The translations under genes were made by a program, and so were the position numbers. From Candidatus Gastranaerophilales bacterium (lineage in GTDB: Bacteria; Cyanobacteriota; Vampirovibrionia; Gastranaerophilales; Gastranaerophilaceae), in assembly GCA_944323875.1 (NCBI GenBank), contig CALUUH010000009.1, forward strand, positions 1-64,000: a stretch of DNA of 64,000 nt. Reading direction: 5' to 3'. Each line of letters opens with the position of its first letter. Within the stretch, counting starts at the first letter, position 1. Below, piece after piece: positions 1 to 8,771 of this stretch. The notes below the pieces were generated by a model that had not been told where the DNA came from, ran no database searches, and saw only the letters and a program-made list of their open reading frames with translations.

Positions 1-23
1 TTGTAAAATAAGAATTTTGTACC

Positions 24-2849
24 TTATTGCATAGCTGTTAATTTTTCAAAATATTCTTTGTTTGCGGCAAGAGTATTTGGTGTTGCATTGATTGAATACA
101 CAGGTTTTGAATTAAATATATGATTTGCCGCATTGTATATATCGTCTGAGGTAATTGTGTCTATTATCTCCAGTATCTGATTTTCTTTTGACAGACCGTA
201 GTAGTCGTGTAAGCCTATATCAAGGCTTGCGGTTTTACCCCAACTGTCCTCATTGTCAGACAGGATTGAATTTTTGATATAGAGTTTTGCTTCTTCAAGT
301 TCTTTGTCAGATACTTTTTCGGTTTTAATCTTTTGTATATGTCTGTTAAAACCGTCAATTGCTTTTTGAACGTTATCGTAGCTTATTTCTCCGGTCTGCT
401 TGTTTTCTGTTGTTGTACCGATACGTAATTTCATAATACCTGTATTGTGATAATAATTTACACTTGAACGAACTGAATAAGCCAGTTTTTCTTTTTCTCT
501 TAAATCGCTAAACAATCTGGAGGAAGAATTTCCGCCAAGTATAATATTTAACAGATGTACTGTTACATCATCTTTTAAATTTCCGTTGTTTTTAAATTTA
601 AAAGCTTCGACTATATCGGCCTGATTTTTGTTGTGCGTATCTGTGAGGACTTTTGTTTGACTTACCGGAGTATAATTGTCCAGAATAGTCGGTTTTAATT
701 CTGCAAGCGGTTTAATGGAAGCTGTTTGTTTGATTATAGTATTCAGCAGTTCCGGCTGCCTTTTGAAAGGCGCTGAAATAACCATTGAGCCGGCCGGATT
801 TTTCATAATATATTCGTACAAGCCGCGAACATCAGCCAGTGTAACTTTCTTTAAGCTTGTACGGAAATCATCATCTGTTGCACCATAGTTATCATTAGGA
901 AACAGTTCCTTGTTTAGTTTTTCCATTGGTGTTTTATCAGAAATTTCCAGAGCTTCTAAAATCTGTTTTTTTGCCATCTCAAAAGTCGCTTCGGAAATAC
1001 GCGGATTGAATATCACTTCGTTAATTGCTTTGAGTGTTTTTTCCATGTCTTCTGCTGCAAACGAAGCTTTTGCCGAAATTACTCTTTCACTGCCGTTAAA
1101 TTTAATAGAAATAGCATCTTTGTCCATATCTGCAAGATAATCAAATTCATGGCGGAATGCAGAGCCTGCGTTCAACATTTTATGAAGAATAATCGGCGTT
1201 ACCGGATTAACGTCAGCAGGATATGGGGTATCAAATGTCATGGCTAATGTGCAATTATTTGTTTTGCTGTCATTAGTGACAATTCTAAAATTGTTTGGCA
1301 AGGTATATGATTTTACATTGTCCATATTAATAGCTGTTTTTTTAACGGTTTCTTTTGATGTCCCTGTGAAAGTAATATTTTGTGCCGCAATGTGGTTTTT
1401 TCTGATAATTGCTTCGTCAACAGTGTCAGGATGAACCAGAACAATTGAAGCTTTAGATGTATCGAGATATTTGGCTGCAGCACGGGATATATCTTCCGGA
1501 GTCAGGCTGTCTACTATTTTTTCGTACTCGTTAATACTGTCTAAAACACCGTCTAAAGCAGCTTCACCAATTAAATTATTCAAATCTGCAGAATATTCAA
1601 AGTAACTTCCGAAGTTCTTTTTCAAACTTTTCTTGATAAAACTCATTTCGTCCTGAGTCGGCGGCTTGTATTTAACTTCATCGATTGTATTCGCAAGGAT
1701 TTTTAAAACTTTTGCTGAATTTTCTTCTGTTGTATCACCGTTGAATACTATTGCCAGACCATCCTGCGGTTTTGTGCTTACGGTTTCTATATCCATATTT
1801 ATATCAGCATTGTAATCTCTTAATACCTGAGAAAGCCGTGCATTTTTAGAGCCGGTAAGAAGTTTGGAGAGAGCTTTTAATAAAATTTGGCCTTTAGCAT
1901 CATTGTTAGCAGGGCCGTTAAAGGCTGCGTAAATCCCTGTTGCATAAGCCTTATCAGAAATTATATCTTCCCTTGTTGCACTTTGGATAGGTGACATTTT
2001 TTCGTAATTTCTGCTTGCCGGCGGCATTTTGGTTGAATTGAAATATTTTGCAACGAGTTTCATTGTTTCTTCCGGATCAACTTCGCCTGTAATAACTGTA
2101 GTTGTATTTGCAGGATAGTAGTTCTGATTGAAATAATTGACAACATCTTCTCTTGTTAAATTGCTGATATTGCTTGTTGTTCCGCCGATTAAATCCACAG
2201 AGGTAGAATTAATATTATACAAATTCTTCAAGGCTCTGTTGAACCCGATATTATCCGGATTTGAGAGTATCATGTTTATTTCTGAATTAACAATTCCTTT
2301 TTCTTTTTCGAGTTTCTCTGTCAAAAAATAAGGAGATTGGAGCATTGATGCCTGAAGCTTAATTTTTTCTTCAAGGTCGCCTTTGCGCAGCAGATTTGAA
2401 TTTATATAGTAGTTAGTTTCTGCAAAGCCGGTTGCAGCATTACTTGCGGCGCCCATTTCGTTAACGCGGGCAAAAAATTCACCTTCTTCAAGTCCTTTAG
2501 AACCATTAAACAGATTATGCTCAATAAAATGACTTATCCCGCGCAAATTGTCAGGCTCATTCATTGAACCTGTTTTTACATAACTCTTAACAACGGTTGT
2601 TCCCTCTTTAGGAATAATAATTACATTTTGGCCGTTGGAAAGCTTGTAACAATGGCCTTTCAAATCATAAGGCAAATTTATATCTTTTATTTTCTGATAT
2701 TTTACAGGAACATTGACATTAAAATCAGGAGTAACCTCAGGCAAATTGTCAATTTGTTTGGCCGGCTGATTTTTAGCCGGTTTGTCTGCCGCCTGAGTCT
2801 GAATATTCATTTTTATTCTATCAAGATAATTAGTACTTATTTGCTGCAT
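24..2849 (-). CDS. M16 (insulinase/pitrilysin) family zinc metallopeptidase, tandem-domain
   Basis: The 941-residue protein is a double-length M16 peptidase. The inverted zinc motif HxxEH is intact (H107, E110, H111 in HFIEH), and the distal Glu ligand fits E190 in the segment GIVNSEINM, the usual 75-80 residues later. The second half (about residues 510-930) repeats the fold without the zinc motif, as in pitrilysin-type enzymes where it shapes the chamber for peptide substrates. No signal peptide is visible; the first 45 residues are polar and Lys/Gln/Pro-rich, so a cytoplasmic peptide-degrading role or non-classical export are both possible. The start ATG has a modest GGTAG ribosome site; an internal ATG at codon 14 has none. 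Family is sure, substrate is unknown. Confidence 0.93.
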   Translation of the reverse strand: MQQISTNYLDRIKMNIQTQAADKPAKNQPAKQIDNLPEVTPDFNVNVPVKYQKIKDINLPYDLKGHCYKLSNGQNVIIIPKEGTTVVKSYVKTGSMNEPDNLRGISHFIEHNLFNGSKGLEEGEFFARVNEMGAASNAATGFAETNYYINSNLLRKGDLEEKIKLQASMLQSPYFLTEKLEKEKGIVNSEINMILSNPDNIGFNRALKNLYNINSTSVDLIGGTTSNISNLTREDVVNYFNQNYYPANTTTVITGEVDPEETMKLVAKYFNSTKMPPASRNYEKMSPIQSATREDIISDKAYATGIYAAFNGPANNDAKGQILLKALSKLLTGSKNARLSQVLRDYNADINMDIETVSTKPQDGLAIVFNGDTTEENSAKVLKILANTIDEVKYKPPTQDEMSFIKKSLKKNFGSYFEYSADLNNLIGEAALDGVLDSINEYEKIVDSLTPEDISRAAAKYLDTSKASIVLVHPDTVDEAIIRKNHIAAQNITFTGTSKETVKKTAINMDNVKSYTLPNNFRIVTNDSKTNNCTLAMTFDTPYPADVNPVTPIILHKMLNAGSAFRHEFDYLADMDKDAISIKFNGSERVISAKASFAAEDMEKTLKAINEVIFNPRISEATFEMAKKQILEALEISDKTPMEKLNKELFPNDNYGATDDDFRTSLKKVTLADVRGLYEYIMKNPAGSMVISAPFKRQPELLNTIIKQTASIKPLAELKPTILDNYTPVSQTKVLTDTHNKNQADIVEAFKFKNNGNLKDDVTVHLLNIILGGNSSSRLFSDLREKEKLAYSVRSSVNYYHNTGIMKLRIGTTTENKQTGEISYDNVQKAIDGFNRHIQKIKTEKVSDKELEEAKLYIKNSILSDNEDSWGKTASLDIGLHDYYGLSKENQILEIIDTITSDDIYNAANHIFNSKPVYSINATPNTLAANKEYFEKLTAMQ

Positions 2850-2889
2850 GATACTACCTATATTACGATAAAAACCTTAAAAAAAGAAA

Positions 2890-2915
2890 AATTGCACATT
2901 TTTAAGTGTGCAATT
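2890..2915 (-). terminator. Intrinsic terminator of the zinc-ribbon gene
   Basis: A perfect 9-bp stem (AATTGCACA / TGTGCAATT) with an 8-base loop lies just past the stop of the minus-strand gene at 2944-3255. Read on the minus strand it is followed by a run of T (A-rich at 2878-2889 on the plus strand), as expected for a Rho-independent terminator. Confidence 0.75.
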
Positions 2916-2943
2916 TAATATAACTTAATAAGGAGGTAAAATT

Positions 2944-3255
2944 TTATTTTGGCAAATATTTTTGCCAATCAGAATCTAAATTTTGTATAAATCTATGCGC
3001 ATCAATAACATCATCATAATTAATTGCCTCAGGACCTTCACAAACTTCAAGTTCCATATCTTCAGGATTTTTAAGTTCTATATTGGTAAGTCCCAAAAAC
3101 GCTGCGCCGAATGATTTGCCGCAATGCTGGCAGGTCAGATGTACAACCAGAAGCCCTGCTTCTTCGCGTTTTATTTCTATAGAATCCTCATCAAACCCGT
3201 GTCTGCAAACAGAACAACATAGATTGTTGAATAATTGTTTCAGTTTCTTTTTCAT
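2944..3255 (-). CDS. Small zinc-ribbon protein of unknown function
   Basis: This 103-residue protein has two CxxC knuckles (C14/C17 and C42/C45, in CSVCRHG and CQHCGKSFG) about 25 residues apart, the layout of a structural zinc ribbon. The N-terminus is basic (MKKKLKQL) and the C-terminal half is acidic (NPEDMELEVCEGPEAINYDD). No enzymatic motif is seen. It is transcribed alone, with its own terminator downstream and a divergent small gene upstream. It could be a nucleic-acid or protein-binding adaptor; I do not recognise a named family. Confidence 0.75.
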   Translation of the reverse strand: MKKKLKQLFNNLCCSVCRHGFDEDSIEIKREEAGLLVVHLTCQHCGKSFGAAFLGLTNIELKNPEDMELEVCEGPEAINYDDVIDAHRFIQNLDSDWQKYLPK

Positions 3256-3372
3256 AAATCACTCTTTTCCCTTAAATTATACCATGAATTTTTAAAATTA
3301 GCTTTCAAATATGTTACAAAATATTACTTAACGGGCATAATATAATTGTAAACTATTTAGGAGAAGTTTATC

Positions 3373-3468
3373 ATGGAAGCTATCAACTTAATTTTGTTCG
3401 GATTCATCGTTTACACTGCTTTGATTGTTGTTCCTAGTATCTGGGAAGAACTCACTACAGAAGGATAA
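3373..3468 (+). CDS. 31-residue single-pass membrane peptide
   Basis: A short frame encodes 31 residues starting MEAINLILFGF and ending ELTTEG. Residues 4-22 are strongly hydrophobic (one transmembrane helix), followed by an acidic tail. Support for expression is good: AGGAGA lies about 8 bases before the ATG and a TATAAT box sits at 3341-3346. A weak hairpin follows. Its size and form recall the tiny single-helix subunits of membrane complexes, but I do not recognise it as any named one, and photosystem peptides would not be expected in this organism. Confidence 0.55.
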   Translation: MEAINLILFGFIVYTALIVVPSIWEELTTEG

Positions 3469-3496
3469 TCCATTACAATTAAAGACGTAAAGAATC

Positions 3497-3536
3497 GCAA
3501 TTTGTTGCAGAAGAAATTGCTTTCCTGAAATTTTTT
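3497..3536 (+). terminator. Weak terminator-like hairpin after the small membrane peptide
   Basis: A 7-bp stem GCAATTT / AAATTGC with a 10-base loop occurs 28 bases after the stop codon of the 31-residue gene. A T6 run follows, but only after 10 intervening bases, so termination is plausible rather than certain. The rest of 3469-3610 shows no gene or RNA. Confidence 0.35.
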
Positions 3537-3610
3537 ACCAAGAAGAAGATTATGGGCATTAAGAAGTGTAGAATATACGTTAATTATAAAACGTATAATT
3601 GTCGTGCAAA

Positions 3611-4969
3611 TTAATTACCCAGAACCTCCTGAAGGCATTTTAAGGCAATGTCGGTGACATGGTCCATTTCCTCAGGCTTGATAATTAATGGCGGGTTGAA
3701 GTACAGTACATCTCCGAGCGGTCTGAGAAGCACTCCGTTTTGTAGTGCTTTTTTGTAAATCTGATAACCTGTTCTCAGTTTGCTATCAAACACTTCTTTT
3801 GTATTTTTGTCTTTAACCAGTTCAATTGCGTTGATTAAACCGATTGAACGCACTTCGCCTACGTTTTTGTGCGGTAAAAATTTTTCTTTAATTATCCTGT
3901 TGAAATATTTCGCGTTCTCGTTCGCCTTTTCAATAATATGCTCATCTTCAAGTATGTTAAGCACTTCAATTGCCGCTGAACATGCAAGCGGGTTGCCGCT
4001 GTATGTATGGCTGTGCATAAACGCTTTTCCTTCGTTGTAATCAGCGTAAAAAGCATCATAAATCTTTTGTGTTGTGACAAACATTGCCATTGGCATATAG
4101 CCGCCTGTCAAACCTTTTGAAAGACACATAATATCAGGTGATACACCGGCATGATCAAACGCAAACATTTTGCCTGTGCGGCCGTAACCGGTTGCTATTT
4201 CGTCTGCAATTAAGTGTACATTATACTCATCACAAAGTTCACGTAATTTTTTCAGATATAAAGGCGGATAAACGCGCATGCCGGCCGAACCTTGCAAAAG
4301 CGGCTCAACAAGAAGTGCGCAGGTCTCTTTTCCGTATAATGCAAAGGTCTGTTCGGCTTTTGCAATACATTCACACTGGCAGTGTTCTCTGTCCTGACCA
4401 TACGGGCATCTGTAGCAGTCTGGCCCTTCTATTCTGGCAATATCAAGCAGAATAGGTTTGTATATTTCAGAATACAAGTCAACTCCGCCAACTGACAGTG
4501 CACCGATTGTTTCACCATGATAAGCGTCAGAAAGTGCCATAAAACGTTTCTTTTGCGGATTACCTGTCTGCGCGTGATATTGAAAACTAACTTTCATCGC
4601 GGCTTCTATGGCAGAAGATCCGTTGTCCGTAAAATTAAATTTACACAAACCCTTTGGCAAAACTTTTGACAGCTTTTCACATAGAGTTATTGCCGGTTTA
4701 TGAGAAAAATTTGCGAATATAACATGTTCAAGCGTATCTATCTGTTTTTTCACAGCCTCATTAATCCGCGGATTACAGTGCCCCAAAAGATTACACCACC
4801 AAGAACTTACAACGTCATAATACTCTTTGCCATTGATATCATAGAGTTTTATACCTTTTCCGCGTTCTATTACAATTGGCGGCAATTCTTCGTAATCCTT
4901 CATTTGAGAGCATGGATGCCAGATGTATTTTAAGTCTTTTTCAGACCAATTTTCAGTTAGTGTTTGCAT
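3611..4969 (-). CDS. bioA: Adenosylmethionine-8-amino-7-oxononanoate aminotransferase
   Basis: This 452-residue class III aminotransferase makes 7,8-diaminopelargonate (DAPA) from KAPA in biotin synthesis. The PLP site is clear: D256 in DEIATGYGRTG and the Schiff-base lysine K285 in SKGLTGGY. An N-terminal SSWWCNLLGH segment is typical of BioA. A Cys-rich insert, CxxCx8CxCxC at residues 185-201, resembles the insert of Bacillus-type BioA enzymes, some of which use lysine rather than SAM as amino donor, so the donor is uncertain. It starts two bases after the bioD stop, forming a bioD-bioA operon; bioF and bioB are not in the window. Confidence 0.95.
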   Translation of the reverse strand: MQTLTENWSEKDLKYIWHPCSQMKDYEELPPIVIERGKGIKLYDINGKEYYDVVSSWWCNLLGHCNPRINEAVKKQIDTLEHVIFANFSHKPAITLCEKLSKVLPKGLCKFNFTDNGSSAIEAAMKVSFQYHAQTGNPQKKRFMALSDAYHGETIGALSVGGVDLYSEIYKPILLDIARIEGPDCYRCPYGQDREHCQCECIAKAEQTFALYGKETCALLVEPLLQGSAGMRVYPPLYLKKLRELCDEYNVHLIADEIATGYGRTGKMFAFDHAGVSPDIMCLSKGLTGGYMPMAMFVTTQKIYDAFYADYNEGKAFMHSHTYSGNPLACSAAIEVLNILEDEHIIEKANENAKYFNRIIKEKFLPHKNVGEVRSIGLINAIELVKDKNTKEVFDSKLRTGYQIYKKALQNGVLLRPLGDVLYFNPPLIIKPEEMDHVTDIALKCLQEVLGN

Positions 4970-4971
4970 TT

Positions 4972-5655
4972 TTATACCTCTTTAAAAACCTTTTCCAAAA
5001 CAGTATTATCTATTGCTAAATCCTGTTGATTTTGTTCTACCGTTGCAATTACCGGAATTCCTGTCAAAAGTTCAACACACTTTTTGTTGTCAGTATGCAT
5101 AATATCATCAGGATTGTAGTTGTTTAAAATAATACCCTTTACCTTAAGACCTCTTTGTTTTGCATATTCAACGGTCAGAACAGTCGAGTTAATTGTGCCG
5201 AGCAGGGCTGATGCAACGATTAAGATATTGAGGTTTAAAGCTTTTATAACGTCCGGTAATAAAATATTTTCTTCAATATTAAACGGGCAAACAATACCTC
5301 CTGCGCCTTCTGTCACAATGTATTCGTATTGATTTTTTATTGATGCAAAATCTGATGCGATTTTATCAACTTTAATCGGATTATTTTCAAGTTGTGCGGC
5401 CAAATGAGGGGAGACGGCCGGCTTAAACATATAAGAAACACATTTTTCAGGAGGGACTTCAAGTCTGGCTGTTTTTACAACATACCTACAGTCGCCCGGA
5501 ATAAGTTTCCCGCTAATTAGTTCGGCGCCGCTTAATGCAGGTTTATAATATCCGCAATTATAGCCTATTTCTCGCATCTTTTTTACAAGTAATGCTGATA
5601 CATACGTTTTACCGACATCCGTGCCGGTCGCTGTTACAAATATCCCTTTTGTCAT
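4972..5655 (-). CDS. bioD: Dethiobiotin synthetase
   Basis: The 227-residue protein is an ATP-dependent ligase of the P-loop SIMIBI class that closes the ureido ring of dethiobiotin from DAPA and CO2. The N-terminal P-loop TGTDVGKT (G11-T17) is the BioD signature, and the central VTEGAGG and later LNN elements match the family. Length is normal. It is the first gene of the bioD-bioA pair, so two successive biotin steps are made together. Confidence 0.95.
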   Translation of the reverse strand: MTKGIFVTATGTDVGKTYVSALLVKKMREIGYNCGYYKPALSGAELISGKLIPGDCRYVVKTARLEVPPEKCVSYMFKPAVSPHLAAQLENNPIKVDKIASDFASIKNQYEYIVTEGAGGIVCPFNIEENILLPDVIKALNLNILIVASALLGTINSTVLTVEYAKQRGLKVKGIILNNYNPDDIMHTDNKKCVELLTGIPVIATVEQNQQDLAIDNTVLEKVFKEV

Positions 5656-5710
5656 TTTCGCTCTCTTTCCGTGGGGCTTAGCTCACTATTTCTGTTTTAT
5701 CTTTTCTTAT

Positions 5711-5746
5711 AAATATGCGATAACTTAAATAAGTTATCGCATATTT
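5711..5746. terminator. Strong inverted repeat between the TpsB gene and bioD
   Basis: A perfect 16-bp stem (arms 5711-5726 and 5731-5746) with a 4-base loop lies between the stop of the TpsB gene and the bioD start. T-rich sequence follows on the plus side; on the minus strand, where the TpsB gene ends, the 3' arm itself ends in T3. It probably ends the TpsB transcript. Confidence 0.65.
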
Positions 5747-5756
5747 TGTATATTTT

Positions 5757-7679
5757 TTAGAGGTTTCCGCCGCCACCGTCAAGATAGTAGTCATAGTGAC
5801 GTACGTCGTTGTAATTGTTAATGTATTCGGCTTCAACATGTTTTTCGACAGCCTGCGGAGCACCGTGTCTGCTTCTTAACAGAGCGTCAAAGTCAGGAGC
5901 CATTGTCAATTCAAAGTGGAAACGTCCGTATTTGTTTTCTTCATAACGTGTGTCGTTCAATATCGGGAAGCCCCAATATAATCTGGCACTTAAATCACCC
6001 GGTAACTGTACTCTGAGCCCCATACCAAGTGAAGCCATGAAGTAACTTCCGCCGTAAGGGTCATAACTTGCTGCAGGGAAGATACCGGCATGGTCTGCGA
6101 ATATCGCACCTTTAACATATTTTCCGATAAACGGTATTTTTTCACCTGAACGCGGACTTGTAATTTCTCTAGGCAATAACGGGAACATCAATTCACCACT
6201 GATGAAGTAACCATTTTTACCAATCATAAGACCTTCTGAGTAACCTCTGACTGTTGCTAAACCACCGGCTTGAATTTGATCAAGGTAAGGTACGTTCTGG
6301 CTGCCAGGAATGATTTGATAGTTACTTCTTAATTGACCGATAACACCGTGTGAGAAATCATGTAATCTTACGACTGCACCGCTGTATTTGAAGTAGTGGT
6401 TGTCGTTTTGTGAATTTAAGATTGGTATAGCATAATAAGCACTCTGGCTTGCGTACCAAATACCGTATTTTGTATCTTTACGCATATTCAATGCTGCTTC
6501 AATACTTGTAACATTATCTACACCAAGTTTGATGGCATCGTCAAATAAAGTTGTTCTCGCGCGTTTGTAGTTTAATGCCGCATAACCTTTTAATTCAAAT
6601 CCCGGTTTTCTTATAATTGGCTGTGTATAGTACAAACTATATTGATAAGATTTACTTTTCAAATCTAAAGGAGCAAATTCACCCCATTTAACTTTAGCGA
6701 AGCCGCTTGAGAATAAGAAACCAATACGACCGTCATGTTTGTTAACAGGAATGTTATAGTCAAAGAACGGGCTGGTTACACCGCCGCTTAAATATGTACC
6801 GACTGACATCTTATCTCGTAAACCGAATAAGCTGTCTGCATATAACATTGCACCGCCACGCAGGCTACCTGTAGTATAACGTCCCTGGTTATCCATTACA
6901 CCAACTAAATGGAACGGAAATTTTTCATCAGCTTTAAGTTCGATATCGGTTGTTCCCGGTTTTTCACCGGCTTTCAAATTAGCGGATAATTTTACACCTT
7001 CGTTGTAACGGTTAAAATCAAGTACGTCCTTTTCTAAATCTACAATATCAAACAGTTCACCTTCTTTTTGCGGCAATCTGTCTGTAATATACTTAGTACG
7101 AGTCCAGCGGTTTTCTTCAACTGAAATATTACCGATACGGCTTTCTATAACATCAATATATATATTACCGTCAGTAACTGTTTGTTCAGGTAGAAATGCC
7201 TTTGCCGTAACATAACCTTTATCAGCATATAATGTATTAATTTCATCTATAACAGCCTGAATATCGCTGATAAATACATTTCGGCCGACCAATTTTTGTA
7301 TAATCGGATCTGTTTCTTCTTTGGTCAATATTTCAGAAGGTGCCAACTGAACAGAATTGATATAAACCCCTTTTGTATCGAGTTCATCTACTGTTGCTTT
7401 TATAACATCTTGCGGAGCCTGAAACTGATCTTTATTTTCTACAGGGTCAGGATTATCTTTTACATGTTCTCTGTTCGTATAATCATCACGTATATAACGT
7501 TCTCTGTTTTGAAAACGCTCCAAATCCATATCATGCCTATAGTTCATACCGCCTTCTTGCAATGCATCATTCGGATTGAAATTTGGCGGCAAATCTACAG
7601 AAAATGCCGGAGTGCTAACGATACAGCAAACTGACATACATAATACGGCTTTTATAAGGGTTTTGCCAATCTTTTTCAT
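5757..7679 (-). CDS. TpsB-type outer-membrane transporter (ShlB/FhaC/HecB family)
   Basis: This 640-residue protein belongs to the Omp85 superfamily branch that exports large beta-helical TpsA proteins. It has a signal peptide (about residues 1-27, ending PAFS), a charged linker, a POTRA domain (about 105-180, ending GNIYIDVIESRI), a second POTRA-like segment to about 250, and a beta-barrel with the hallmark lid-loop motif VRGY at 477-480. Unlike most barrels it does not end in a terminal aromatic strand residue: a His/Tyr-rich tail of roughly 45 residues ending in GGGGNL follows the last strand. No TpsA partner is adjacent. It could instead insert or export another surface protein. Confidence 0.85.
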   Translation of the reverse strand: MKKIGKTLIKAVLCMSVCCIVSTPAFSVDLPPNFNPNDALQEGGMNYRHDMDLERFQNRERYIRDDYTNREHVKDNPDPVENKDQFQAPQDVIKATVDELDTKGVYINSVQLAPSEILTKEETDPIIQKLVGRNVFISDIQAVIDEINTLYADKGYVTAKAFLPEQTVTDGNIYIDVIESRIGNISVEENRWTRTKYITDRLPQKEGELFDIVDLEKDVLDFNRYNEGVKLSANLKAGEKPGTTDIELKADEKFPFHLVGVMDNQGRYTTGSLRGGAMLYADSLFGLRDKMSVGTYLSGGVTSPFFDYNIPVNKHDGRIGFLFSSGFAKVKWGEFAPLDLKSKSYQYSLYYTQPIIRKPGFELKGYAALNYKRARTTLFDDAIKLGVDNVTSIEAALNMRKDTKYGIWYASQSAYYAIPILNSQNDNHYFKYSGAVVRLHDFSHGVIGQLRSNYQIIPGSQNVPYLDQIQAGGLATVRGYSEGLMIGKNGYFISGELMFPLLPREITSPRSGEKIPFIGKYVKGAIFADHAGIFPAASYDPYGGSYFMASLGMGLRVQLPGDLSARLYWGFPILNDTRYEENKYGRFHFELTMAPDFDALLRSRHGAPQAVEKHVEAEYINNYNDVRHYDYYLDGGGGNL

Positions 7680-7867
7680 TTAATCACCTTTATTAAATTA
7701 AAACAATTTATCTCATCTATTTTTATTTTACTACCATTAACGTCAAATGAGAACGAAAAATGCGTTTTTGTTACTAAATTGTAATAAATGTTTAAACAAA
7801 TTTATATATTATAATGTTCGCCATTGATATTGTATCTGTTTTTTAGGATATTGTAAAGGAGATTTAC

Positions 7868-7900
7868 AAAAAATCAATCATTTAAGGTAGTTGATTTTTT
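7868..7900 (+). promoter_or_regulatory. Terminator-like leader hairpin upstream of the OmpH-like gene
   Basis: A perfect 10-bp stem (AAAAAATCAA / TTGATTTTTT) with a 13-base loop ends in a T6 run, 46 bases before the OmpH-like start codon. It could be an attenuator, or the end of a short RNA begun in the 7680-7860 region. Two AAGGAG-type sites, one before the hairpin (near 7856) and one just before the gene, are present. Confidence 0.4.
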
Positions 7901-7946
7901 CATAAAATTTAAGTATTGTAGATTTTGTTAAGATAAGGAGAAAAAT

Positions 7947-8417
7947 ATGAACAACAAAATGAAATTTTTAGCTGTAGGTTTAGCAGCATTTGTCATTGGA
8001 TTCGGGGTTAATAATTATGCAATTTCTGATGTACCTTCAAGAATTGCTGTTGTAGATGTACAAAAAGTTGTTAATTCATCCCCGCAGGTTGCGGCATTGA
8101 AAAAGGAACAGCAGACTAAAGCTCAAGAAGTTGTTACATTCATTGAGAAAGCGAGAAAAGATGTAATTGCGCAAACTGATCCTAAGAAAAAACAAGCACT
8201 TGAAGAAAAATATAATAAAGAATTAAAAGACAGAAGAGCAAAAATCGAAAAAGATTATACAACTAAATTGTCAGCTATTGATTCAAAAATTTCCTCTGTT
8301 ATAACAACAGAAGCAAAAGCGAGAAATTATGATGTAGTACTGGCAAAAGGTGCAGTACTTTACGGCGGAACAGATATTACAGAAGCTATATCAAAAGCAG
8401 TAAAAGAAAGTAAATAG
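7947..8417 (+). CDS. OmpH/Skp-family periplasmic chaperone
   Basis: This 156-residue protein has an N-terminal signal or signal-anchor helix (about residues 5-26), then the family opening RIAVVDVQKVVNSSPQ, a long Lys/Glu-rich helical hairpin (about 50-120), and a C-terminal beta segment (NYDVVLAKGAVLYGGTDIT). Skp trimers hold unfolded outer-membrane proteins between the translocon and the BAM complex. A good AAGGAG site precedes the ATG. It stands alone and is followed by repeat DNA. Its presence next to a TpsB gene fits an outer-membrane assembly role. Confidence 0.85.
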   Translation: MNNKMKFLAVGLAAFVIGFGVNNYAISDVPSRIAVVDVQKVVNSSPQVAALKKEQQTKAQEVVTFIEKARKDVIAQTDPKKKQALEEKYNKELKDRRAKIEKDYTTKLSAIDSKISSVITTEAKARNYDVVLAKGAVLYGGTDITEAISKAVKESK

Positions 8418-8771
8418 TTATCTGTGAACAGTTGTTATCAAAAGGCACTAAGTGACTAGGTGATTAAGTGACTAAGTGGTTACAAAATAGTAAACTGTGA
8501 ACGGTTGTATAAAAAGGCACTAAGGGGCTAAGGCACTAAGTATTTACAAAAATAGGGCAATGTGAGAATATTCTCGCTTTGCCTTATTTTGTAATAACAG
8601 TTCACTGTTTACTGTTTTGTAACCACTTAGTCACTAAAGCGGTCACTGTTAGATGTACAAAGTTATCCTGAAACAAGTTCAGCATGACGGAATAAAAGGC
8701 AACGAGAAAATTCTCACGTTACCTTATTCCTGTAATCACTTAATCACCCAGTCACTTACTCACTTAATCAC
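8418..8771. repeat. Intergenic repeat block: long imperfect inverted repeat plus short palindromes
   Basis: No gene is seen in these 354 bp. Units of the form GTGACTAAGTGATTAAG and GGCACTAAG are reiterated. The segment near 8463-8505 is repeated in reverse complement near 8591-8637 with few mismatches, flanking a central palindrome (about 8553-8581, GGCAATGTGAGAAT...TTCTCGCTTTGCC), so the whole could form one large hairpin. A second smaller palindrome of the same kind is at 8697-8726. An element with CTGAA-ACAAG-TTCAG and a TGACGG tail is at 8665-8690. The same families recur at 44925-45745. Confidence 0.8.

Noticed and set aside
676-1434. Plus-strand open frames inside the M16 gene
   Set aside because: They are shadow frames of a well-supported gene with no start signals or recognisable protein sequence; the same holds for other such frames across the window.
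8418-8771. CRISPR-like array
   Set aside because: Units are short, degenerate and inverted, not direct repeats with regular unique spacers. No cas gene is present.
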